A stretch of 12,329 bases of DNA from Paratractidigestivibacter sp963630635 (GTDB lineage: Bacteria; Actinomycetota; Coriobacteriia; Coriobacteriales; Atopobiaceae), in contig CAVGOA010000056.1 in assembly GCA_963630635.1 (NCBI GenBank), positions 1 through 12,329 on the forward strand, in the 5' to 3' direction. Every line of letters begins with the position of its first letter. The first letter of the stretch is position 1. Below are positions 1 through 6,948 of this stretch, in pieces. The position numbers and the translations under genes are program-made. The notes beneath the pieces were generated by a model, which saw only the letters and a list, made by a program, of their open reading frames with translations, had not been told where the DNA came from and did no database searches.

Positions 1-806
1 GCGTCCTGGCGCAAAAGGGCCTCCAGGGTCTGCGGAACGCTGCGACAGGGGCGGACGCGAGGGTTAAGACGCAGAAGCTCCGGCTTTCCGGACTCCATGG
101 CATAGGGGTGGCCCACCAAATCCAGCATAGGTACATCGTTGTAGTTGTCGCCAAAGGCTGCCATGTTCGCGGGCGCGATGCCCAGGCTCTCCCCCACCTT
201 AGCCAAGGCGACGGCCTTGCTCTGACCGCGGGGCACGATGTCGTACCAATCGACGCCCGAGCTCACCAGCTCAAAGGTGCTCCCAAAGCGGGCCTTGAGC
301 TCGGCGACCTCGGCCAGAGCCACGGGGTCTGCCGGGTCCTCGAACCAGATACCGGCTTTCACCAGGTCGTCCGCCACATCGCGCGCGTCGTCGAAGGGGC
401 GCGTAAGGTTGCCCAGGCCCTTCTCGGTGCGCTCGTAAAACAGCTGGTCGTCGCGGTGAACATAGCAGGCGCTCACCCCGTTGAGCAACAGGTGCAGGGC
501 TTTGCTCGCCAAGATGAAATCCGCCATCTGGACCATGGCTTCTGTGTCCACGGGCGCCCGATAGAACACCTTGCCGCCGTCCATGACCAGCGTGCCGTTC
601 TCGCAGATGTACAGGATGCGATTGGCCAGGCGGCCAAACAGACCGCGCACGTTGAAGTACTGTCGGCCGCTCGCCGCCGCAAAGACAATGCCCTGGTCAA
701 GCACGTGTTCGACGGCGTCTAGGGCCTCTGGTCCAAGGCTTCGGGCCCGCCAATCAAACAGCAAGGTTCCATCGATGTCCGAAGCCACAAGCTCGATCCC
801 GCTCAT
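1..806 (-). CDS. Cof-type HAD-IIB family phosphatase (3' end beyond the window edge)
   Basis: Haloacid-dehalogenase-type phosphatase, probably acting on a sugar phosphate or similar small phosphoester in the cytoplasm. Read from an ATG at 806, 268 residues are visible with no stop before the left edge. Seen directly: motif I DIDGT with the nucleophile and acid/base aspartates at about residues 10 and 12; CENGT at about 68-72, typical of the Cof/SupH (IIB) group; the motif III lysine in RGQSKA near 197; and motif IV GDNYND at 219-224 for Mg binding. Family members are about 265-280 residues, so only the last few residues are missing. It follows treC on the same strand after 78 nt that contain a GC-rich stem-loop, so it may be a third operon gene or separately controlled. 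The ribosome site (GGGGGCGAG right before the ATG) is poor. The substrate cannot be read from sequence; trehalose-6-phosphate phosphatase (OtsB is a distant HAD-IIB relative) is only a contextual possibility. Confidence 0.9.
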   Translation of the reverse strand, partial: MSGIELVASDIDGTLLFDWRARSLGPEALDAVEHVLDQGIVFAAASGRQYFNVRGLFGRLANRILYICENGTLVMDGGKVFYRAPVDTEAMVQMADFILASKALHLLLNGVSACYVHRDDQLFYERTEKGLGNLTRPFDDARDVADDLVKAGIWFEDPADPVALAEVAELKARFGSTFELVSSGVDWYDIVPRGQSKAVALAKVGESLGIAPANMAAFGDNYNDVPMLDLVGHPYAMESGKPELLRLNPRVRPCRSVPQTLEALLRQD

Positions 807-824
807 CTCGCCCCCAAAACAGTG

Positions 825-859
825 CGCGCCGCGAGACCCAAACAAAGCCCCGCGGCGCG
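825..859 (-). terminator. GC-rich stem-loop between treC and the HAD gene; weak terminator or attenuator
   Basis: Perfect 9-bp arms CGCGCCGCG (825-833) and CGCGGCGCG (851-859) enclose a 17-nt loop, just downstream of the treC stop. In treC transcript sense the stem is followed by CACTGTTTTGG, so the T tract is only four long and starts five bases after the stem. This could end or reduce treBC transcription before the HAD gene, or be a processing or stability element. The large loop and short T run make a strong intrinsic terminator doubtful. Confidence 0.35.
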
Positions 860-884
860 TCCAATTACCTACCCAGCAACCCGC

Positions 885-2621
885 TTACCTGCGGATATAG
901 CAAACACCCTCGTACGGGCGCAAGGTGTCGCCAACCGGCGCGTCGTCGTAGGCGCACACCAACACGTCCCACTTGCCATTGGCCAGAAGGGCGCGCACCT
1001 GCTCGCCCACCGGCGCCTCCTGCCCACAGAAGTTGGCCACGACGAGAAGAGAACCCGGCTCGAGCAGGTCCTGCGGGCCGGCAGCCGCCGCGTCAAAGCG
1101 CTCGCCGCGGGCCAGCTGGCCAAAGCGCCCGTAGGCCATTACGGGCACCGCGCCCGCGTCCAGGAACTTTACCTTGCCGTCGCAAATCACCGGCATCTTG
1201 TGGCGAAGCTCAATAACGCGCTGGTAGAAGGCAAAGACCGAGTTGGGATCGCCCACCTCGCGCTCGACGCATATCGCCTTTTGGTCGCAGCCGGGCGCGT
1301 CGCAGGCCATCGTGGCCCAAGGCACGCCGTCGCTAAAGCCGGCCGCCGGGCCCTCGTCCCACTGCATGGGCGTGCGCGCGTTGTCGCGCGAGCGCTCGCC
1401 CACGATGCGCAGGGCCTCCTCGGGCGTTTTGCCTTCCTCATCGATGAGAATGCGGTAGTAGTTGATGCTCTCGACGTCGCGGTACTGCTCGATGCTTGTG
1501 AAGTGCGCGTTGGTCATGCCCAGCTCGTTGCCCTGGTAGACATAGGGGGTACCGCGCAGCAGGTTCATGAACAGGCACAGCATCCGGGCCGATTCCACGC
1601 GCAGACGGCCNNNNNNNNNNNNNNNNNNNNNNNNNNNNNNNNNNNNNNNNNNNNNNNNNNNNNNNNNNNNNNNNNNNNNNNNNNNNNNNNNNNNNNNNNN
1701 NNNNNNNNNNNNNNNNNNNNNNNNNNNNNNNNNNNNNNNNNNNNNNNNNNNNNNNNNNNNNNNNNNNNNNNNNNNNNNNNNNNNNNNNNNNNNNNNNNNN
1801 NNNNNNNNNNNNNNNNNNNNNNNNNNNNNNNNNNNNNNNNNNNNNNNNNNNNNNNNNNNNNNNNNNNNNNNNNNNNNNNNNNNNNNNNNNTCGGTGGCGT
1901 CGATGCCCGTCTCGCGCACGAGTTCCTGCAGGTACTCGTGGACATGCGGGCCATCGACGTAGAAGCGACGGCCGTCGCCGATAAAGTCGTCCTCATACGT
2001 CGAAGGCTTAGAGATGTTGTTGACCACATCAAAGCGAAAACCGTCGACGCCCTTGTCCTTCCAAAAGCGCACGATATCGGCGCACTCGCGACGCACCTCG
2101 GGGTTTGCCCAGTTGAGGTCAGCCTGCGTGGGATCGTAGAGGTTCATGCGCCACTTGCCCACGGCCGGCTCCCACTGCCAGGCCGGGCCGCCAAACTTCG
2201 AGACCCAGTTGCACGGGAGCTCGTCGGGCGTGCCGTCGCAAAACAGGTAGTAGTCCTGATAGCGCTTCTCGCCAGCCAAAGCACGCTGATACCACTCGTG
2301 CTGGGTCGATGTGTGGTTAAAGACCATGTCGAGCATGACCCCAATTCCGCGAGCGTGGGCCTCGCGCGAGAGCTCCTCGAAATCGGCCATGGTGCCATAG
2401 CGTGGGTCCACGGCGCAGTAATCGGCCACGTCATAGCCGTTGTCGCGCTGCGGCGAGGGAAAAAACGGGGTGAGCCAGATGTAGTCCACGCCCAGCTGGG
2501 CCAGATAGTCGAGCTTGCTCGTGACACCTGGCAAATCTCCCCAGCCGTCGCCGTTTGAGTCCTTGAAGCTCTTGGGATAGACCTGGTAGACAACCTTATT
2601 GGAAATGTCGATGGTGCTCAT
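885..2621 (-). CDS. treC: alpha,alpha-phosphotrehalase (trehalose-6-phosphate hydrolase), GH13
   Basis: Cytoplasmic GH13 enzyme that splits trehalose-6-phosphate into glucose and glucose-6-phosphate. Reading is in one frame across an unread stretch of 280 N, giving 578 codons; TreC/TreA proteins are about 550-565. Seen: the VVYQVYPKSF start typical of oligo-glucosidase GH13; the DSNGDGWGD loop (21-29), a usual calcium site; conserved region I DMVFNH (98-103); GFRFDV with nucleophile Asp198; and EDD..GDGRRFYVDGPHVHEYLQ (about 210-232), which is characteristic of phosphotrehalases rather than maltose or oligo-1,6-glucosidases. After the gap come RGTPYVYQGNELGMTN and SRDNARTPMQWD. The acid/base Glu and the second catalytic Asp fall inside the N run (about residues 244-337) and cannot be checked. 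Start ATG 2621 has AGAGAGG eight bases upstream. It lies 21 nt after the treB stop. Known as treA in Bacillus. Confidence 0.95.
   Translation of the reverse strand: MSTIDISNKVVYQVYPKSFKDSNGDGWGDLPGVTSKLDYLAQLGVDYIWLTPFFPSPQRDNGYDVADYCAVDPRYGTMADFEELSREAHARGIGVMLDMVFNHTSTQHEWYQRALAGEKRYQDYYLFCDGTPDELPCNWVSKFGGPAWQWEPAVGKWRMNLYDPTQADLNWANPEVRRECADIVRFWKDKGVDGFRFDVVNNISKPSTYEDDFIGDGRRFYVDGPHVHEYLQELVRETGIDATXXXXXXXXXXXXXXXXXXXXXXXXXXXXXXXXXXXXXXXXXXXXXXXXXXXXXXXXXXXXXXXXXXXXXXXXXXXXXXXXXXXXXXXXXXXXXXGRLRVESARMLCLFMNLLRGTPYVYQGNELGMTNAHFTSIEQYRDVESINYYRILIDEEGKTPEEALRIVGERSRDNARTPMQWDEGPAAGFSDGVPWATMACDAPGCDQKAICVEREVGDPNSVFAFYQRVIELRHKMPVICDGKVKFLDAGAVPVMAYGRFGQLARGERFDAAAAGPQDLLEPGSLLVVANFCGQEAPVGEQVRALLANGKWDVLVCAYDDAPVGDTLRPYEGVCYIRR
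1611..1890. other. Unread stretch of 280 N inside treC
   Basis: All bases are N. The treC reading frame is the same on both sides, and the missing length of about 93 residues fits the distance expected between the VRETGI region and the RVESARML region of a TreC protein. The N count here therefore looks true to length, not an arbitrary spacer. Confidence 0.99.
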
Positions 2622-2642
2622 CGAGGTACCTCTCTGTGAAAC

Positions 2643-4121
2643 TTAGGCCTGGGCGTTGGCGGCAACCTCGGCCGCGATCAGTTTGGCCTCGGCCTCGGCC
2701 TCTTCCTGGATGCCCTTCTTCTTGCCCACGATGACGGTCAGAACAAAGGGAACGACAAAGGCGATGACCATGCAGACGGCAAACATTGCCCAGCTCGCGG
2801 GCTGCATCGAGAGGATGCCGGGCAGGCCGCCGACGCCCACCGCGTTTGCGGTGCAGCTCATGGCCACAGACAGCAGGCCGGCGATGCACGAGCCGATCAT
2901 GGCGCAGACAAACGGGAAGGTGTACTTGAGGTTGACACCAAACATGGCAGGCTCGGTGACGCCCAGGTAGCACGAGATGATCGCGGGGATGTTCACCTGC
3001 TGGTTGCGGTCGTTGGAGCGCTGCAGATAGGCCATACCAAGGACGGCCGAGCCCTGCGCGATGTTGGAAAGCGCGATCATGGGCCACAGCATGGTGCCGC
3101 CAAAATCGGCAATGAGCTGCAGGTCAATGGCGTTGGTCATGTGGTGCAGGCCCGTGATGACCAGTGGCGCGTAGAAGGCACCAAAGACGGCACCAAAGAT
3201 TGCGCGGAAGGGACCGGTGATGCCGGCGTAGACCACCGACGAGATGCCGCTACCAAGCCACCAACCAATGGGGCCCAAGACAAAGTGGGCGGCCATGACG
3301 GCCAGAATAAGCGAGCAGAACGGCACGACGATCATCGAGACGACCTCGGGGCAGATCTTGCGGAAGAAGCGCTCGAGGAAGCCCAAGGTCACGGCGGCGA
3401 GAATGGCCGGGATGACCTGCGCCTGGTAGCCGATCATGTTGACCTGGACAAAGCCAAAGTCCCACTGCGGGATGTCAGCAGCCGGGGTGCTCGCCACGCT
3501 GTAGGCGTTCAAGAGCTGGCCCGAGACAAGGGTGAGGCCAAGGACGATGCCCAGCATGGGAGTGCCGCCCATCTTCTTGGTGACCGACCAGCAGATGCCA
3601 ACGGGGATGCCGGTGTGGAAGACGGCCTCGCCGATGAGCCACAGGAAGCTGTCGAGGCCTGCCCAGAACTGGCTGAGCTCGACTAAGGCCTGGGTGCCGT
3701 CGCCAAAGATGAAGATGGAGTCGATGCAGTTGCGGAAGCCCAGGATAAGGCCGCCGACGATGACCGCGGGGATGATCGGGGCAAAGACCTCGGCGATGAC
3801 GGTCATGGCACGCTGCAGCGGATTCTGGTTTTGCTTTGCGGCTGCCTTGGCGGCGTCTTTGCTCACGCCCTCGATGCCGGCGATGTCGGTGAACTCCTCG
3901 TAGTAGGCTTTGACGTCGTTGCCAATGATGACCTGGAACTGGCCGCCCTGGGTGAAGGTGCCCTTGGTCGTGGCCAGCTCCTCGATGCCCTTGACGTCTG
4001 CCTTGGAGTCGTCGTTCAAGACAAACCTCATGCGAGTGATGCAGTGGCTCACCGCCGCGATGTTGCTTTTGCCTCCCACCAATTCGAGAAGCCTGGCCGC
4101 GTCTTGCGCGTACTTGCCCAT
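2643..4121 (-). CDS. treB: PTS trehalose-specific transporter subunit IIBC
   Basis: Membrane permease that takes up trehalose and phosphorylates it to trehalose-6-phosphate. The EIIB domain is at residues 1 to about 85: RLLELVGGKSN and AVSHCITRMRF, with the phosphorylated cysteine at Cys27, closely matching the TreB pattern. The EIIC domain follows from about 105, with many hydrophobic segments, TGLHHM in the middle and the sugar-binding motif as GVTEPAMFGVNLKY. A charged alanine/glutamate-rich tail ends the protein at 492 residues. There is no EIIA domain, so phosphate must come from a separate glucose-type EIIA, as known for E. coli TreB. I chose ATG 4121 because AAAGGAAGG lies just before it and the B domain then starts at the usual place; GTG 4145, in frame and eight codons longer, also has GAGG seven bases upstream and is not excluded. 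First gene of the treBC operon, divergent from treR. Maltose/glucose-type EIIBC is a remote alternative. Confidence 0.95.
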   Translation of the reverse strand: MGKYAQDAARLLELVGGKSNIAAVSHCITRMRFVLNDDSKADVKGIEELATTKGTFTQGGQFQVIIGNDVKAYYEEFTDIAGIEGVSKDAAKAAAKQNQNPLQRAMTVIAEVFAPIIPAVIVGGLILGFRNCIDSIFIFGDGTQALVELSQFWAGLDSFLWLIGEAVFHTGIPVGICWSVTKKMGGTPMLGIVLGLTLVSGQLLNAYSVASTPAADIPQWDFGFVQVNMIGYQAQVIPAILAAVTLGFLERFFRKICPEVVSMIVVPFCSLILAVMAAHFVLGPIGWWLGSGISSVVYAGITGPFRAIFGAVFGAFYAPLVITGLHHMTNAIDLQLIADFGGTMLWPMIALSNIAQGSAVLGMAYLQRSNDRNQQVNIPAIISCYLGVTEPAMFGVNLKYTFPFVCAMIGSCIAGLLSVAMSCTANAVGVGGLPGILSMQPASWAMFAVCMVIAFVVPFVLTVIVGKKKGIQEEAEAEAKLIAAEVAANAQA

Positions 4122-4125
4122 TTTG

Positions 4126-4134
4126 CCTTCCTTT
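4126..4134 (-). promoter_or_regulatory. Ribosome binding site that sets the treB start
   Basis: In transcript sense the bases read AAAGGAAGG, four bases before ATG 4121 (seven if the AAGGA core is counted). This is the best Shine-Dalgarno match near the gene start and favours 4121 over the in-frame GTG at 4145. Confidence 0.7.
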
Positions 4135-4181
4135 CCCTTGCTCACTATTGTGCCTCACGCTCTTCCCGGTTGGATAAGGCA

Positions 4182-4195
4182 CTTATTTGAATAAG
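4182..4195. promoter_or_regulatory. Putative TreR operator O1
   Basis: Perfect inverted repeat CTTATT-TG-AATAAG. It is placed just downstream of the probable treB start of transcription (predicted near 4198, reading left), where bound repressor would block initiation. It shares its core with O2 and its left part, CACTTATTTG (4180-4189), with O3. That it binds TreR is inferred from position and repetition in the treB-treR spacer. Confidence 0.6.
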
Positions 4196-4204
4196 CCAAG
4201 GCAC

Positions 4205-4235
4205 AGTATAGGCGTGACTTATGTGAATAAGTCAC
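4205..4235 (-). promoter_or_regulatory. Probable treBC promoter
   Basis: Minus-strand -10 candidate TATACT (complement at 4205-4210, five of six consensus bases). The best -35-like hexamer is GTGACT (complement at 4230-4235), with a rather long 19-nt spacer. The O2 palindrome covers the spacer and -35, and O1 lies just after the predicted start, a layout typical of a repressed sugar operon. The leader would be about 75 nt. The -35 assignment is weak. Confidence 0.45.
4214..4235. promoter_or_regulatory. Putative TreR operator O2 (9-bp arms)
   Basis: Perfect inverted repeat with arms GTGACTTAT (4214-4222) and ATAAGTCAC (4227-4235) around GTGA. Its inner 14 bases, CTTATGTGAATAAG, differ from O1 by one base. 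Centre-to-centre distance to O1 is 36 bp. It overlaps the -35/spacer of the probable treB promoter. The longest palindrome of the three, and probably the main site. Confidence 0.65.
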
Positions 4236-4248
4236 TTATTTGCATAGG
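4235..4248. promoter_or_regulatory. Putative degenerate TreR operator O3
   Basis: CTTATTTGCATAGG matches O1 over its left half and spacer and differs in the right half (CATAGG for AATAAG). It shares base 4235 with O2 and its centre is 17 bp from that of O2, about 53 bp (near five helical turns) from O1. It could be a weak cooperative site for repressor, or a decayed copy. Confidence 0.4.
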
Positions 4249-4281
4249 TTCGCCAAACGGTATGGTTTTGCCGCCGAGCGG

Positions 4282-4311
4282 ATGGCAGCAGGCCAGCGTG
4301 GCCCGTATAAT
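4282..4311 (+). promoter_or_regulatory. Probable treR promoter
   Basis: A perfect -10 hexamer TATAAT at 4306-4311 has ATGGCA (four of six -35 bases) at 4282-4287 with an 18-nt spacer. Transcription would start near 4318, about 45 nt before the chosen treR ATG. The three operator boxes lie upstream of it, so treR may be less tightly self-repressed than treBC. Confidence 0.5.
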
Positions 4312-4362
4312 TCAAGGGACCAATCTGCTTTGTTGACCCCCGGATTCGAGGAATTTCCCCAG

Positions 4363-5091
4363 ATGAAAGCTATATGGCAGGGCATCTACCGCGCCCTGCG
4401 AGAAGACATAGTTAACGAGACGTACCCCTTCCAGTCGCTTCTCCCATCAGAGGCGACGCTGGTGGGGCGCTTCTCTTGCTCGCACAACACCCTGCGCAAG
4501 GCGCTGGCCGCGCTTGCCGACGAGGGCCTGGTGCAGCCAATCCAAGGCAAAGGCGTGCGCGTGATTTTTCAGCCGCGAGAGCGCGCCTTGTTTGAGATGG
4601 GCGGCATCGAGAGCTACGCCGAGACCATGGCGCGCTTGAAGATCGAGCAGACCACAGAGGTGGTGACCTTCGAGCAGGTCACGGCAGATGGGCGACTGGC
4701 GCACTTCACTGGCTTTGCCGAGGGAGACGAACTTCTCCACGTCGAACGCGTGCGCGCCTTTGGCGGCGAGCCCGTGATTCGCGACGACAGCTATTTCTTG
4801 GCCAGCGTGGTTGAGGGCCTTACTCCCCAAATTGCCGAGAAGTCCATCTACGAGTTCCTTGAGCAAACCTTGGGCATAGGCATCGCGCAGAGCATGCGCG
4901 AGATCACCGTCGAGCCGGCCGAGAAACGCGACTACGACCTGCTTGAGCTGCCCGAAAACTGCTATCTGGCCATCATGGCCAACCGCGTCTTTACTTATGA
5001 CGGCGTGATGTTCGAGAGCACCCGCTCGCGGCACAGGCCCGATCTCTTTGTCTTCCACGACGTGGCCCGGCGCAAGCCTTCGCTGGCGTAG
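4363..5091 (+). CDS. treR: Trehalose operon repressor TreR, GntR family (HutC/UTRA)
   Basis: DNA-binding repressor whose family effector is trehalose-6-phosphate. 242 residues from ATG 4363, close to the 238 of Bacillus TreR. Seen: N-terminal winged helix-turn-helix with LLPSEATLVGRFSCSHNTLRK and ADEGLVQPIQGKG (about residues 26-66), the standard GntR pattern; then a UTRA ligand-binding domain with VERVRAFGGEPVI, SIYEFLEQTLGI, EITVEPA, and the ending ESTRSRHRPDLFVFHDVARR, which is very like known TreR C-termini. An upstream in-frame extension to TTG 4240 is rejected because the best promoter, TATAAT at 4306, lies inside it and the extra residues are not GntR-like. GAGGA lies about ten bases before the ATG, a slightly long spacing. 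Divergent from treBC across the operator-bearing spacer. Confidence 0.94.
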   Translation: MKAIWQGIYRALREDIVNETYPFQSLLPSEATLVGRFSCSHNTLRKALAALADEGLVQPIQGKGVRVIFQPRERALFEMGGIESYAETMARLKIEQTTEVVTFEQVTADGRLAHFTGFAEGDELLHVERVRAFGGEPVIRDDSYFLASVVEGLTPQIAEKSIYEFLEQTLGIGIAQSMREITVEPAEKRDYDLLELPENCYLAIMANRVFTYDGVMFESTRSRHRPDLFVFHDVARRKPSLA

Positions 5092-5146
5092 GCGCGCCGA
5101 CTTTGACCCCGCCACAACCCAAAACCTCAACCCCTAGGAGCAAACC

Positions 5147-5427
5147 ATGCCCAGCTCAAGCTACAAATCCAAGCAAGTCATCGTCATGCGTCGCGACCTT
5201 AAGATGCGCAAGGGAAAGATCGCGGCCCAGGCCGGACACGCCTGCGTCGAGGCGACCCTCATGGCCATCGCGCGCGAGGGCCGCGCCGAGCAGATCCGTG
5301 CAACCGACGGTTGGGCCTTTCTCGAGCACGCCGAAGACGACTGCTCTCCCCTGACCGATTGGTTTGACGCCGGCGTGGCCAAGATCTGCGTGTACGTCGA
5401 CGGCGAGGAGGCCCTTCTCGACGTGGC
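5147..5427 (+). CDS. Pth2-family peptidyl-tRNA hydrolase (3' part hidden by N run)
   Basis: Pth2-domain protein; the family releases peptides from stalled peptidyl-tRNA and is the main type in archaea and eukaryotes, while most bacteria rely on unrelated Pth1. 93 complete codons are visible. Seen: KQVIVMRRDLKMRKGKIAAQAGHACVEA read in short pieces at residues 9-36, with the conserved K-K-GK-AAQ-GHA block that forms the active site of Pth2, then GVAKICVYVDGEEALLDV, matching the usual second strand and helix. Start ATG 5147 has AGGAG seven bases upstream. Family length of about 115-150 residues suggests the stop lies roughly 5500-5620, inside the N run. It follows treR by 55 nt on the same strand with no clear promoter or terminator between, so read-through is possible. 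It may be an accessory domain protein and not the main housekeeping hydrolase. Confidence 0.85.
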
Positions 5428-5937
5428 NNNNNNNNNNNNNNNNNNNNNNNNNNNNNNNNNNNNNNNNNNNNNNNNNNNNNNNNNNNNNNNNNNNNNNNNN
5501 NNNNNNNNNNNNNNNNNNNNNNNNNNNNNNNNNNNNNNNNNNNNNNNNNNNNNNNNNNNNNNNNNNNNNNNNNNNNNNNNNNNNNNNNNNNNNNNNNNNN
5601 NNNNNNNNNNNNNNNNNNNNNNNNNNNNNNNNNNNNNNNNNNNNNNNNNNNNNNNNNNNNNNNNNNNNNNNNNNNNNNNNNNNNNNNNNNNNNNNNNNNN
5701 NNNNNNNNNNNNNNNNNNNNNNNNNNNNNNNNNNNNNNNNNNNNNNNNNNNNNNNNNNNNNNNNNNNNNNNNNNNNNNNNNNNNNNNNNNNNNNNNNNNN
5801 NNNNNNNNNNNNNNNNNNNNNNNNNNNNNNNNNNNNNNNNNNNNNNNNNNNNNNNNNNNNNNNNNNNNNNNNNNNNNNNNNNNNNNNNNNNNNNNNNNNN
5901 NNNNNNNNNNNNNNNNNNNNNNNNNNNNNNNNNNNNN
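5428..5937. other. Unread stretch of 510 N
   Basis: All bases are N. It must hold the end of the pth2 gene and the upstream part of the cysK leader. About 300 nt would remain after a normal-length Pth2, enough for a promoter with a leader regulator or a small gene; nothing can be said about which. Confidence 0.99.
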
Positions 5938-6017
5938 CATCCTTCTTTCCAACGAGACGCCCGCATGCGTGCGGCACACCTCGTAACCAGTCAGCTGAAT
6001 AGCAAGGAGGCACCACC

Positions 6018-6929
6018 ATGCGTTACGCAACCAAGATTGAGGCCCTCATTGGTTCCACTCCCCTCGTGGACCTTTCCGACCTCGCCAACGGCAACGCAAC
6101 CGTTCTGGGCAAGTACGAGGCCACCAACCCTGGCGGCTCCATCAAGGACCGCATTGCCAAGGCCATCGTAGAAGATGCCGAGAAGAACGGCCGCCTGGCC
6201 CCCGGCGGCACCATCATCGAACCTACCAGCGGAAACACCGGCGTCGGCCTGGCCATGGTCGCGGCCGAGCGCGGCTACAAGCTCATCTTGACCATGCCCG
6301 AGACCATGTCCATCGAGCGCCGCAAGCTCGCGGCCGCCTACGGCGCCGAGATCGTCTTGACCCCCGGCGCTCAGGGCATGAAGGGCGCCATCGCCAAGGC
6401 CGACGAGCTGCACGAATCCATCCCCGGCTCCATCATCGCGGGCCAGTTCGTGAACCCCGCCAACCCCCTTGCCCACTACCAGACCACCGGCCCCGAGGTC
6501 TGGGCCGACACCGAGGGCACCGTAGACGCCATCGTCGCGGGCGTGGGCACCGGCGGCACCATCTCGGGCACCGCGAAGTTCCTCAAAGAGAAGAAGCCCG
6601 GCGTCACGGCCGTGGCGGTCGAGCCCGCCGAGAGCCCCGTTTTGTCCGGCGGCCAGCCCGGCGGCCACAAGATCCAGGGCATCGGCGCCGGCTTTGTCCC
6701 GGCCAACTATGACGCCGAGGTCGTCGACGAGGTCCTGCCCGTCGCCTCGGCCGACGCTATCGCAACCAAGAAGCAGCTATCTGAGAAGACCGGCCTGCTC
6801 GTGGGCATCTCGGCCGGCGCGGCCGTCAACGCCGCCCTACAGCTGGCCGCCCGCCCCGAGTTTGCCGGCAAAACCATCGTCGCGATCCTTCCCGACACCG
6901 GGGAGCGCTACCTGTCCATGGACCTTTAA
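6018..6929 (+). CDS. cysK: Cysteine synthase A (O-acetylserine sulfhydrylase)
   Basis: PLP enzyme that makes cysteine from O-acetyl-L-serine and sulfide in the cytoplasm. 303 residues, the usual length. Seen: NPGGSIKDR with PLP lysine Lys43; the substrate loop TSGNTG at 70-75; QFVNPANPLAHYQTTGPE at 143-160, containing the conserved glutamine; phosphate cradle GTGGT at 177-181; GISAGAA with Ser265 facing the pyridine nitrogen; and the C-terminal PDTGERYLS. These fit CysK rather than cystathionine beta-synthase or CysM. ATG 6018 has an AAGGAGG ribosome site at good spacing. cysE follows after 19 nt, so the two would be co-transcribed and provide both steps from serine. Only 80 nt upstream can be read; a small CCGCA-TGCG-TGCGG hairpin is present at 5963-5976, with no recognisable T-box or SAM element in that part. 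Confidence 0.97.
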   Translation: MRYATKIEALIGSTPLVDLSDLANGNATVLGKYEATNPGGSIKDRIAKAIVEDAEKNGRLAPGGTIIEPTSGNTGVGLAMVAAERGYKLILTMPETMSIERRKLAAAYGAEIVLTPGAQGMKGAIAKADELHESIPGSIIAGQFVNPANPLAHYQTTGPEVWADTEGTVDAIVAGVGTGGTISGTAKFLKEKKPGVTAVAVEPAESPVLSGGQPGGHKIQGIGAGFVPANYDAEVVDEVLPVASADAIATKKQLSEKTGLLVGISAGAAVNAALQLAARPEFAGKTIVAILPDTGERYLSMDL

Positions 6930-6948
6930 TCGAGCCTGGTAAACCGCC

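Noticed and set aside
822..2558. Long plus-strand open frame opposite treC
   Set aside because: Alanine/valine/arginine/histidine-rich translation with no family motif, exactly antisense to a clear GH13 gene; a GC-driven shadow frame.
4122..4145. GTG start for treB at 4145
   Set aside because: Possible (GAGG seven bases upstream), but ATG 4121 has the stronger ribosome site and gives the usual EIIB start; kept as an alternative.
4240..4362. In-frame N-terminal extension of treR to a TTG at 4240
   Set aside because: It would overlap operator O3, contains the best -10 sequence (4306-4311), and its residues are unlike the start of GntR repressors.
5963..5976. CCGCA-TGCG-TGCGG hairpin upstream of cysK as a riboswitch
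   Set aside because: Five base pairs only, with no T-box (TGGNACCGCG-like) or SAM-box sequence in the readable 80 nt.
5147..5986. Single 279-codon plus-strand gene spanning the 510-N run
   Set aside because: Only open because N codons hide stops; Pth2 proteins are about half that length and the tail after the gap has no Pth2 features.
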